Below are positions 30,399 through 41,111 of a stretch of 64,000 nt of DNA, piece by piece (position 1 is the first letter of the stretch; each line of letters opens with the position of its first letter). A program made the position numbers and the translations under genes. The DNA is from Tricholomella constricta (lineage: Eukaryota; Basidiomycota; Agaricomycetes; Agaricales; Lyophyllaceae): the NCBI GenBank assembly GCA_013368375.1, contig JAACJP010000028.1, positions 310,001 through 374,000 on the forward strand, in the 5' to 3' direction. Under the pieces are notes generated by a model. It did no database searches and was not told the origin of the DNA. It saw only the letters and a program-made list of their open reading frames with translations.

Positions 30399-33270
30399 TC
30401 AGGCAAGAGCCTTGATCACCATGCCTTCTAGGCGACAGTATTCGGGTACTATCGCAGCATAGGTCATGAATGCGTCCAAGTCCGCGTCAGCGACCTTGGC
30501 CAGCCCCAGCTGGGCCTCTCCATCAGCAGTTGGTAGCGCCACGACCGGTGTCAGCGGCGTGGGGCTGTTCACTGCACCACCCGCCCCGTTGGCCGCTGCA
30601 GCCATTCCCGCAGATAGCATATTCGGGTCGGGAGTCGTGAACGCCGTCGAAGGCGCTGATGCACCACCCGCACTTGTGAGGCTTCCAAGGGAATCAACCG
30701 TCGACCCCGTCTGTGTCCGCATCCTGGACCCGAAGCCCAAATCGCCTCCAACCAGACCCGCACCAAAGGCACCTCCTCCAGCACCATACATCCCTCCCCC
30801 AATCACACCAACGCCGCCTCCCAATCCAATCCCGCCCCGTTCCTGCAACTCCCTTTCCCGCCGCTCACGCTCCAGCTCCTCGTCCTCCTCTTCCTCCACA
30901 AACACCGTCGCACCCAGCCCCAGCCCCGACCGGCCCCCACCACCACCAACACCCGTGCTCGCTCCAAACGAGGAGCTCACCGCACTCCCTGCACCTCCAC
31001 TGCTCCCACCCGGAGTCCCACTCCCCCCTCCATTCACATTCGTCCGGAGCAGCGCCCCGCCCGTCGCAACCCACCTCTTCCCAAGCACCCGCCGTCCCTC
31101 CTCCTCAAAGCCCACCAACCCCACACCCATGCCTTCCCGATCGCGGGCCCACACCCACCTCGCGACGTACGAGGCCCCGAGCGCCGCGCGCCCGGGGAAG
31201 CCCCGTGCCGGCGCGTTGCGGTGTGGGGTGATCTGCGCGGCCTCGACCTGTGACGTCGGGACGTACACGGGGGCGTTGAAGACGTCGCCGACGAGGTTGG
31301 CGACGGAGGGGAAGTTGGCGGCGGCGCCTGTGGCGAGGAGGCGCGTCGGGAGCGGGGTGTGGTCGTACGGGTCGAAGGAGAGGCCGAGGCTCGACATGAG
31401 GTGTGCAGAGGCGCGGGCGTGCGATTGGGATTGCGGTGCGGGCGAGGAAGAGGCGGTGGAGTTGGCTTTGCGTGGGGTGCCGAGGACGCCGGTGGCGAGC
31501 ATGCGGGACCATTTGACGCGGAAGGAGAGGACTTGGGATTCGACGAGGCAGCGGGGGTTGGCGCGCAGGTCGCGGAACTCGGGCACTTTGACGCCGGTCT
31601 CGAAGCGGTAGATGCCATTGACATAGGAGTAGGGGAAGCTGTCACTCTGGAGATGCCAGAAGCTGAATAGTTTGTCGTCAAGCCTGGGGATGACACGTTA
31701 TGAGATATTCAACATAAGAGAGGGGAATGCAACTTACCCTATTGATCCACCCGGGGGCACGATGGCGACAAGTCGGTCAAACGCACTCCAGCTTTTAGTG
31801 TACATGTCACGAACGAGTGCCCGCGCAACGTCCGCATTCCTGCTAGACAACACGGCAATGTATTTCCTTTTCTCCCCAGCATCCTGTGCTGGGTGAGGGA
31901 ATAGATTATATAGGCGAGTTGGGAGATAATGTTGTGCTGGCGTCATCAAGGTGTCCATAGGTCCGAAAGAAAGCACAGCGTCATTCGGACTGGGCAATAG
32001 CGAGAGATAAGACGAAAGCGAGTCTGACGTAAATGAAGCGACAATTGTATCTGCTTCATGGGTCAGTAAAACTTCAGTGTTTCGATTGGTGTGTGACGTA
32101 CCTGGTTCAAATCCATAGCGATCCACAAGATACCTGGAGACATTTCCAGCACGTCTTCCACCCCCTGAAACATCCACATCTCCCAGCCAACCTCGTACTC
32201 TCCTCCCCTCTTCCCGGCTTCCGCCAACAATGTCCAGAACACCCTCGTCCCAATACCCCGGTGCGCCCGGCTGCCCTCCATTTATCGAGCTCGGGTTCGC
32301 CCCATGTACCCACATTCCAGTTGCACATGCCTCAGCCTCACCCATGCCCATCCATTTACCAGAGATCAAGCTGCCGAGAAAAGCGCTCGCGAGCTGCACA
32401 CGGCCCGTCCGCGCCCAAACGTCCTGCGGCCAGCTTTCTCGGACGCGCAAGAGTTGTGCAGCGACCAGTGATGCACTGGCGCATGTACCGACGCGACTGA
32501 CCATCTGATCTGGCCCACCAAGAAGGACCTCGATTGCAAGTGCATGGGTGTGAGCGGATATATCTTGTGCGGTGGGCGTATTGGGAAGAGAGAATGAATG
32601 TGCAGGGAAGTGATTGTGGAGGAGAACGTGAGGATCTAATGAAGAAAGTGAAGGCACTGTGGTCGACTTCCACCAGACCAGGGCATGCTAGAAGAGATAT
32701 ATTGAGCATCTCTGAGCTAGTAGAGTCCTGTACGTACCTGAGCAGACCCTCCAATGGACTTTATCCTTGACAAGTCATGATTTCGGGACAGTTTCTCAAG
32801 GAGGAGATCTGGGAAATACGTGGACACGTGAGCGGGAGGAAGTGATCGAGATCGCACACGTGTCAGGGGAGATTTGTCCAAATCCAGCGAATCAGTTGGA
32901 TGCCAAAAATTTTGGTTCCGTTTCGTGTGTGCAAACATTTGGTCTTTATAATAATGCCATTAACTCACCAAGTCCTTTAATCCACATCTCTACGGGAGTC
33001 GTATAAGCATCACCTGGAGTCGTGAAGATTCCCCCTTGTGTTCTGCAAGCGCCCAGCAAGAGGAAGAAATGAAGACGAGAGAAAGTTAGGACGAATGCTG
33101 GAATGGAAGGCAGAGTATACGCACTGGTATTCCGGTAACTCGGCATCAAAGTCCACACTCTCCACCCCGACAAGCTCGAGACTCTCATCTACAATCGTTG
33201 CCCGCAGCTGGTCCGTAGCGAGTTCAAGCCCCAGGAAGAGCGCCTGTCCAGTTTTGTGTACGGTAGGCAT
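30399..33270 (-). CDS. XKS1: Xylulokinase (FGGY carbohydrate kinase)
   Basis: Phosphorylates D-xylulose with ATP, feeding the pentose phosphate pathway in the cytosol. Met 33270 begins MPTVHKTGQALFLGLELATDQLRA, the FGGY N-terminal ATPase block (G.ELATDQ). DAELPEY ends exon 1, followed by TQGGIFTTPGDAYTTPVEMW and GGSAQHALVWW, the substrate-side block after SIGGSAQ. Further on are CASASLVAAQLL, LPTRLYNLFPHPAQ, LDDKLFSFWH and the C-terminal ATP-binding block (ATGAAANFPSVANLVGDVF, about 31330-31270). At least six exons are read. The C-terminal region is odd: after the expected FGGY end, about 200 residues of Gly/Ser/Ala-rich low-complexity sequence with an EEEEDEELERERRERE stretch separate it from the final DLDAFMTYAAIVPEYC block, which looks like the usual family ending. 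The insert is in frame. Confidence 0.9.
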
Positions 33271-34340
33271 CTATTTTGAAGGAAATAAGATAGATGAAGC
33301 CTGGTATCGTCGACGTGGTATCTGGCGTAAGATGAAGCTCGAGACACGGCGTGAGGCGGCGAAAAATGCGAAATAATGGGTCGATGTGTGAAAGGAAATG
33401 GTCGGGGCCAAATTGCACAAGAATCGGCGGTGGAAAGGAGACTTCACAGAGAAAGAGGTTAGTCCTGGTCCTGGTGGTTGATCGTGAAGAACAATGAACT
33501 GCCACGCACGTCGTCCACAAAAAAAGATGGATCTTCGCCGGGTCGAGTTCTCAGGCCTTCGCGTCGCCTCCATCACAGGCATGATTATGTCAGCAGCCAT
33601 TCCAGGCCTTTTCTCACGCCCGCAACGCCCATCAGATTGCACCGCTCGCACCGTCTTACACACCTGTGAGTAGAGTCTGAATGAGTCCACTCGGAAAGAT
33701 CCTTCTCCAGCTCAAAAATCTCGGGCGCTGAGCTCACCTCACGGTCTTCTGATGGAGCCTGACTGCGGATTGTAAACGGCCGATGGACCGACAGGGCTTC
33801 GCTGTCAGAATTATGGTCAGCAAACCAGCAAACCATCATAAGTATTATTAAACTGACATACGGTCGAAAGACAATGCTTCACATAGGCGCAAATAATTGT
33901 CTTATTCTTGAAGTTTATATCTGGTTCCAGGATGAACTACATGTATCTCGACCCTTGAACTCATCGACCAGAAGGTACTTTAGCTGCTCACGATGCCCTG
34001 ATCGTGTATACAAGGCTTTCATCGGTCCTCGCAGGCGCCTACGCGATGAAACCCATTCCCCACGTGCACCTTCTGATCGCATTCCATCCTTCTCCTCGCA
34101 ATCTGCCGCGACCCGACCCTCCGACAAGCGGTGGTCACTTTTCATTTATTCGTGTGCATGGGCCATTCCAGCCCATTCCGTTTTGACCCGTTTGATTCTG
34201 ACGCTCGGCCTGAATCGCCGACTCTATCGCTTCCTGGCAGGGCGAAGATCCAACAAAGATCGATGAAAGGGTAGCATTCGACGACGGAATCAAAATTGTG
34301 TTTCTATACGACATGCAGCGCGACGCGCAGTAAATTATGA
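33271..34340. other. Intergenic, no gene supported
   Basis: Short overlapping frames on both strands, the longest about 139 codons (minus, 33690-33271) without domain resemblance. No tRNA fold, repeat or promoter element stands out. It separates the xylulokinase promoter from duplicated DNA. Confidence 0.5.
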
Positions 34341-34359
34341 GTGCATGGGTTCGGATGTG

Positions 34360-36620
34360 CGTGGTTCGTGGTAAATGTGTCTAGTAGTTTGTCGAGGATA
34401 TCCTTCTGATATATGGAGATGCAGTCTGTCTGCAGCTTCCAGCATCTTGTCCATGTGGAGTTCAATGTCGGGCGAGATGAAATATAAACTAACGAATAAT
34501 TCTGGTTCTCTTGAGTTAAACGACGTCGCGAATTCGGAAAAGGGTTGTACTCACAGATGAGAAAAGAAAGAAGGTTGCAGAGAGTCTAGCGACGCGAATG
34601 TGAAGCTGGAAGCCAACCGGAGAATGAGCGATGCGGGCAAAATAGCCTCAACGGACATGACTGGGGTTTGTATTTTCTAGTGTGACGACTCGGAGGTGCG
34701 CGCACAAAGAGGCAGTGTCCCGACATCCGGTAAAAGAGTGAATTCTAGACGATAAGGCCGAGTCAAGGACGCCGAAAGTATGGATCAATCCACTGACCGG
34801 CTTCGTGCGGCCAGACTTGTGGTATCGAAGCAAAAGCGATACCGCCCCATAAGCATGACGGGAGTGATTCGCCCTCAAGCGAACCATCCAACGAACATGC
34901 CGGAGGTTGCGCGCTGCTCGTGGAGGAAGAAACGGGCGCTGCCCCATAGATATGACGGGAGTGAATCGCCCTCAAGCAACCATCCAACGAACACATCGGA
35001 AGCTGCGCGGCGCCATCAGGACCCAAGGAATAAGTCCTAAAAGGCTCAAAGATTAATACATTCAAAAGCAACGAGAAGTACGGACATACACTGTGGACCG
35101 AACCGCGAGCCAGGCTCCCTTCCCAACCGTTCCATTACCAAGCACCCAGAGTCCATCTTACAAATTCCCATATGCACGCGCATACCGCGCTCGCCAGGGT
35201 ATCCTACCACATGGGCGGAGGCGAGAGGGAACGCTATGCCCTCCCGACGCTCCTTCACGGATGCCGGCCGACTCGCAACGCGTATGCACCCGGATCACTG
35301 AGCTTATTCTGCTGCTCCTCACGCCGCTTGCGCGGTGATCTTCGGGTGGGGACAGACAAACCTGGCTGCCAGCCCCACCTTCTGGGCTGTGCATAGTGAT
35401 TCGTAACCTTGGGATGGAACCTGTGTGTGGAGACATGTAAGGGGTTTTTGTGAGAGGGAGGGGCACCCTGGTGCAGGTCTGACGATAACGTGGTGTGGAA
35501 GTAGCTCAACTTTCCTGCGGGGCGCGCGCATACGCGAGCGTCGTCCTGGAAGGCGCAGAGGAATAGGTACTAAAAGTCTCAAAGATCAGCACAAGTCAAA
35601 AGCAACGAACGCACATACACCTTGGACCAAATCCCGAGCCAGGCTCCCTTCCCAACCGCTCCATAACCAGAACCCAGAGCCCATCTTACAAATTCTCATG
35701 TGCACGCGCATACCGCGCTCGCCAGGGTATCCTACCACTTGGGCGGAGGCGAGAGGGAACGCTATGCCCTCCCGACGCTCCTTCACGGATGCCGGCCGGC
35801 TCGCACGCGTATACACCCGGATCAGTGAGGGGTTTTAACCTGCTGCTGCTCCTCACGCCGCTTGCGCGACGCTCTTCGGGTGAGGACAGACAAACCTGGC
35901 TGCCTGTCCCACCTTCTGGGCTGTGCATAGTGATTCGTAACCTTGGGATGGGGACCAGTGGTGGAGGGGTTTGGGAAGTTTGCCATCAGAGAGGGAGTTG
36001 TTGGTGGATCGACAGGCTGTCCTTGTATTTTGAGGACGGCGAGCGTGGCCATGGGAACCAGTGCCACTGTCTGAAGAGAGGTCGCTGGAACCAGTCAGAA
36101 GTAGATAGGGTAGACGGAAAGATCTCACCCATAGTGCGGATTAAGGGGCCCTGACAGGTTTTGACGACTGTGGCGTCGTTAGCAGCCTGCCAGCAGCGTC
36201 GAGCGATGGTACGCCGGTACGTTGTGAGTGGCCATCACTGGCAGGTAGAGAGAGGTCTCATTCAAAGAGGGAAGAGCTGGGAGGAAAGACGGTGTTTGTT
36301 GGATTGGCCTCCAACCTGGGGGTTCTTATAGATTCCTTGTGTGGCGTCAATCTGCACAGGCCAACATGTGTACACAGTCGATCTCTAAAGATATCACCGC
36401 ATTCAAACAGCGCACCTTGACTTCCTTCCATTTCCGCAATAGCTGTGCCCACCCCCTGCCTCGTGCGCGGCCATCTGGTCAGCTGAGATTGAAGTAAGAA
36501 GAATCAGAAAAGGTGAAGGATCCGTATAGGGTGAGGAGGATGACTCGAGGACCCGTATTTGTTCTTTTTGGGGGATCTGGGGTGCGTGTGGTTTCTCTGA
36601 AATCAGACCCTTGACTAGTA
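34360..36620. repeat. Duplicated segment, copy 1 (partner at 50140-51750)
   Basis: Three parts recur in the same order at 50140-51750. They are a short spliced-looking minus-strand frame near 34370-34660, a GC-rich repeat block 34840-36000, and a tail around 36120-36620 with shared phrases such as CTTGTGTGGCGT and GAGGATGACTCGA. Similarity is patchy (roughly 70-85 % by eye), with indels. Within the block, the core is present twice in tandem (about 35025-35555 and 35556-35990), and a 70-bp piece (GACGGGAGTGA...) is doubled at 34843-35013. Each core keeps a minus-strand frame starting MKERREGIAFPLASA. I see no transposase or terminal inverted repeat. Confidence 0.65.
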
Positions 36621-36782
36621 GTTAGTTCAAATTGGCTGGCCAACGAGCCTGATTCAGTGCAAGAGCCATGTTAGACGCCGTCGTTGAGTTATCGTAACGC
36701 CCTTGGTTAGTTGAGGCCTCTTGTTACGCCTTCTAATCCCTGGTGATAACCTCACAGAGATCGAAGGTGTATCTTCATTGAC

Positions 36783-37442
36783 ATGGACGTGGAGTTTCCA
36801 ACAAGTTCTGGACCATGTTTGGTCGCGACGCGTGTTGTTTATAGGAATCACGTGGTCGGCCTTGACTCCCACTGCCTCCCAGGATCCCAAGGTTCGCCTT
36901 CCACCTGGAAATCCTCGGACCCACCTCATATTCATTCTGTTACTTATACCCCATTTGCGCAGAGAATCGAAGCACTCGAACAAAAGACACCTAGGAATCG
37001 TCGCTCGACAAGAACCGAGAACAATATGGGAACAAGGAAACACCGAAAGGACCTACCATTTTTTTCGCAATCTACCGGGGGCTGTACTTCGACGAAGCTG
37101 GACCTACTACGAACGTATGCGGCTGGTTCCTCCAGCATTTCAGTGGCAGCTCCATGTCAGATCCTACCGTCGTTCGTCGACGAGTCTACTACTCAAGACT
37201 GGACATGGCCCCCATTCCCAGGACGTTCAGAAGCCTGGATGTCCCAACGAGCTAGTTATGTCGATCAGCCACTTGCTGCTTCACACATAGATTTAGGAAT
37301 GGATTACGCTCTACTCACGTTGCCTTCTGGATGGTCTTGGCTGTCCTTGAGGCTTAGCTTTGATGAAAACAATAAGTTCTTTTGGTCTGTTCCGATCCTT
37401 GCGCGGCCTCGAACACATGTCCATGTGGCTGCTTTTCTGTGA
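36783..37442 (+). CDS. Hypothetical protein, doubtful
   Basis: Open for 219 codons from the ATG at 36783 to a TGA at 37440-37442. No domain, signal peptide or family is recognised. A second frame on the same strand (36721-37290) and one on the minus strand (37043-36654) are also open over most of this stretch. So the stretch may be old coding DNA whose true frame is unclear, or chance. It lies between the duplicated segment and the first lectin gene, both on the minus strand. Confidence 0.2.
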   Translation: MDVEFPTSSGPCLVATRVVYRNHVVGLDSHCLPGSQGSPSTWKSSDPPHIHSVTYTPFAQRIEALEQKTPRNRRSTRTENNMGTRKHRKDLPFFSQSTGGCTSTKLDLLRTYAAGSSSISVAAPCQILPSFVDESTTQDWTWPPFPGRSEAWMSQRASYVDQPLAASHIDLGMDYALLTLPSGWSWLSLRLSFDENNKFFWSVPILARPRTHVHVAAFL

Positions 37443-37766
37443 TACTACCAGCGCCGCTCGCAGCTTCGAGGCCATGACGAAATGACAATCACGAGAGCTA
37501 CTTTAACGGCTGCTTCACCTGGTCCGTGACAGGAGTCGCCAAGCACGTACCCCTACAGCTGAGGCTTCGTTCAGTACTCAAAACACTGGTTCGCCGCGAT
37601 TCGTCGAATAATACAAACAACATTGCGGTTCGATTTGGTGGTACATACAACGCTTCTGTTTACAGTCCATATTGCTGATTTCAATTCAAGCTTTAGTTAG
37701 AGGCGGTCGTGCAATTAGGCTGGAATGGCTGTGTCATCAAACCGGGCAAGGAAGTAACCGGCATCC

Positions 37767-38367
37767 CTACTCACCCTCTTCGAACTTCCAGGTCTGGTTT
37801 GTGCCCTTCCACTTGCCCCAGAGGGTGACGGGTGTGCCGTTCTTCGCGTTGCCGTGGTCGGACAGATCAACGTTGAGTTTCGTCCCGGGAGCGAAGATCC
37901 TAAGATGCCCTCATGTCAGGAGGGATTAACTTCGCTGTATGGTCGAAAGTACAGACCTGTGGACGCTGGAGTTGGTGTCATCGGGCCAGATGTCCCAAGC
38001 GACTGGCTGGTCGACAGCTCTGAGCTGCGTGTTGTCTTTGAGGTTGCCGCTAGCGATCCCGAGATAGCGTCCAGTGCCGACATTCTTGAACGTCCATTGG
38101 TTGTTGTTGTTCTCGACCACCCACTGGAGTACGAGGTTGTTAGGATACACGACTCCGGATGGAGGTTTGTGGACTTGCCTTCTGGTTGTCACCGCCGTGC
38201 TTGTTCCAGCCGAGGACTAGACGCCAGTGTTGTTATATTATTCTGAGGTTCATGAGATGGCAATCTGCTCTCGACGTACTGGAGTGGCCGTCCGTGCCAG
38301 AGAGATCAAGGACGGTGCCGGATTTGCCGTTTACCAGGACGTAAGTTCTGCCGTGTTGGATGGTCAT
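37767..38367 (-). CDS. Ricin-B-type beta-trefoil lectin 1
   Basis: Met 38367 starts MTIQHGRTYVLVNGKSGTVL, the first trefoil repeat with a DLSG turn. The second exon ends in DNQK, and exon 3 reads WVVENNNNQWTFKNVGTGRYLGI with DQPVAWDIW. The last exon is IFAPGTKLNVDLSDHG...NQTWKFEEG. The repeated QxW motifs (NQKW, NQWTF, NQTWKF) place it in the ricin-B lectin fold; such mushroom lectins bind glycans, are usually cytosolic, and often act in defence. There is no signal peptide. Intron 2 (38178-38124) starts with GC rather than GT. The reading stops at 37767, but GGTGAG there is also a donor: a further intron to an acceptor near 37721 would end the protein in EEA, as could also happen in the paralogue at 53637. 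Confidence 0.8.
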
Positions 38368-38964
38368 GGTCGGTTTCTGGAAGACCTTAACGGTGCTCAG
38401 AGGGTTTATATACGTTCAGCCCCCCCTATATCACACGCCATCCGACGTTCTTGCTGTCAATAAAAGGGCGAACAAGGTCGAGATGCATGCGTCATCAAGG
38501 CTTGGAAGTTAGAATAGGGAGCTATTGGAGCAACACAAAGGAGGGGTGGCTTGGCTGACCTCTTATCGCAATCGATTGTGCCTCCATCATCTGCTGGATT
38601 CGAATGGAGCCTTGAATTTTTGAAATGTTCAAAGTCAGTGATCCTTCCGTATAAGCAATTATCATGGTCTACTTATATAGAGAGCTTTTTTGGAGTTTCC
38701 TTAGGACCTCTCGCTTGTGTCCGCTTGCGCTCAGAATCAATTTAGAGGTAAATCAATTCGAATTATAGAAGTAGTCAGGTCCGTGTGGCTGTGCTAACGA
38801 CGACCTCCTAACGTCGCGAATACTTACTAGTACAATAAGAATCTACCAACACTTTGACGACCAAGACGAGCGCCATTTGAAGACATCTGGTCAGGGTTCT
38901 CGAGTCAGAATAGACCATTATTTCCTCATGGCCTCCACGACCCTTAGCGCAATTGGCAGGAGTA

Positions 38965-39110
38965 TGTTTGTAGTCGTGGATCTACCAGGTCGTGGGCACC
39001 GCCACAGCCTTCGAATGCGGACATCGGACATCGTAATACGGTGGATCGAGATATTCTTCGTCATTCAGCGCGTCATGGGCCTCAAGGACCCAGTCCTGAC
39101 AGCTCCACTT
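38965..39110 (-). pseudogene. Possible gene remnant (unidentified)
   Basis: A minus-strand frame reads CQDWVLEAHDALNDEEYLDP before a stop near 38983, with codon-like composition but no usable start or splice context on either side. The family is not recognised. The rest of 38420-39289 shows no gene. Confidence 0.2.
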
Positions 39111-39289
39111 GCCACACCGTTATCAACGTGACTCCAGGATCTCTTTGACGGCCTCGTCGATTTCGGACACGAATACGCACTGGATGAAATGAGCAGAATC
39201 CTGTGGAATAATCTCATTACGAGAAGAACTTCTCAATGGGTAATAATCTTCTCTACGACATGCATGCAACGTCTGTTCCGTTTGTGGTC

Positions 39290-40567
39290 CTATTTAGTCG
39301 CAGCTTCAACTAGATAATCGACTGCTACCTCCGAATTATATTGATTGAGACGCTCAGGAAGGCAACACCACCAATCGCTTTCATCATCCGTGCCCTTAAC
39401 GTTCAAGGCCTTTAGTGCGTCCCAATACTCTGGATACCAACCTCCCATTTCCCAGTCAATGATGCCTGAAACAACTACACCGCCGCTCTGATCATCCTGT
39501 AGGATGATATTCTTTGGGTTCAGGTCACCATGAGACAACACGATACGATGGTCGTCTCGAAGACAAGAGCGGAGCCATTTGAGATAGGACGAAGATATAC
39601 GTATGTGAGGAGTACACAGGAGAAAATCATTGAATTCGAATTCGTTATAGATTGGTCCACCAGTACGAACATACTGGCGAGTATCTTTGCACGTGTACGG
39701 GGGGATGAGAGTTCCGAGTGGGATGCCAGGGGTCCAAGGAATGTTGTGTAGCTCTGAGAGCATGGTATTGAGCGTTGAGCAGACGCTCTCCTTTTGGCTG
39801 ATGGACATGGTAGGCCAGCGTGAGTGTAGTGTGACGCCGGGAATACGTGTCATGAAAAGGTGAGGCTTCTGATCAATTAGAACATAGCCTAGAGGCTCTG
39901 GGGATCGCGTAGCAGGGCAATGTACCCGAAGATAATCCAATAGATAGTGTTCTGCAGGATCAAGCCCTGGGCCGCATTTTACCACGACGGTCGTGTCCAA
40001 AGCAACAACTTGGCGACCAGAGTAATTGTATAAGATTTTTCCGCGCTCAAGCATCTGAGGGAGATGGTCCAGAGCAGGCTCGATCTCTGCTGCCGAACAG
40101 GCGCCAGAAAGACCAAGAGCAGCCAGAGCAGCTGGGGCAAGCGGATAAATGATGAGCTTCAAATTCGATGGCAGGGGAATGACGTTGAATTTCTCGCAGG
40201 TGTCGGGGCGTTCAGTGGCACGGTCTGACGATCACTGGTGAGATCAAGGACAAGTGATTCACTGAACACTCACCTTTACGTGTCGATTTACGCGGCTCAG
40301 TGGTTTTGCTTCGCTTAGAAGCGTATGAGGTGCTTACATCGGAGAGCAGAAGGGTAAGGTCAGCGGCGGGGTCTTGATTCAAGGTACTCGCGATTTTCGT
40401 GAGGATCAATTTGTTCAGATATATCTGGCCAGTAATATGACGTGGCACATTGCCTGAGCTCAGGTCGTCGTTGTTGCTGTTGCGTTGTCGTTCAATGTTA
40501 GCTGGCAGAGAAGATATGAGCTAAAAAGTGTAGCTGGCGTTATCTGTTTACCTGAATCCGATTCCAT
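39290..40567 (-). CDS. APH-fold kinase (phosphotransferase family)
   Basis: Three exons: 40567-40552 (16 nt), 40501-40274 and 40224-39290, together 392 codons, joined at clean GT-AG sites (GTAAAC..CCAG, GTGAGT..TCAG). Features: a Lys-containing strand (DTTVVVKCGPGLDPAEHYLL), the catalytic loop HGDLNPKNI (HxDxxxxN, about 39530) and the metal site IIDWEMGGW (about 39460). This is the signature of aminoglycoside/choline kinase-like phosphotransferases (APH). Fungal genomes hold many such genes of unknown substrate, so no small molecule should be assumed. The N-terminal 75 residues are Ser/Lys-rich without domain resemblance. It sits 550 bp from the MON2 stop, same strand. Confidence 0.85.
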
Positions 40568-41111
40568 TATGGACCTGCGTGAGTTCAAACTGACGAGGTC
40601 AAGTGCAATTCGTTGAACAACGGCGTCTTTTGGACGAGCGTAACTGATGTGAGGATCGCAAACTATACATAACGTAAACGTGACGTCCCCAAATACTTTC
40701 CCTTCCTTATACTTAAGTTACTTACTCAAATTATTCGCTGCGCGGCACCTCCCTGAGCACAGTTTGAGGGCATAGAGCCCGTTTGAAAGCTTCAAAACTG
40801 ATTTTGGTTTGAAAGGAGGGCTCCTCTGCTGTGATTGAAGACAGTTTACAACCCCTAGTAACATGTACACATGAACAAGGAAACAGCCCAAAGATACTTG
40901 TGACCTCCCATAGGCATGTCCAGGAGGCAAATGCATAGCGGTGAGAGCACATAGTTCTGCTGCTGACCGCTTGATGAGCCAGAAATGGTCCATAAGCTCT
41001 GAAAAAAGGGGAATAAGTATTAGTAGCATGCAAGAGCCTTCAGACATGAAAGTGCTCGCATTTTACAGGATTGGAACAGGAAAATAAATAGCTCTACGTA
41101 AGATATCATGA

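Noticed and set aside
30466..31611. 381-codon plus-strand frame opposite xylulokinase
   Set aside because: It mirrors the Gly/Ala-rich coding strand as Pro/Ala-rich sequence; the kinase blocks are on the minus strand.
36654..37043. Minus-strand frame opposite 36783-37442
   Set aside because: No domain, overlaps two other frames; nothing decides in its favour.
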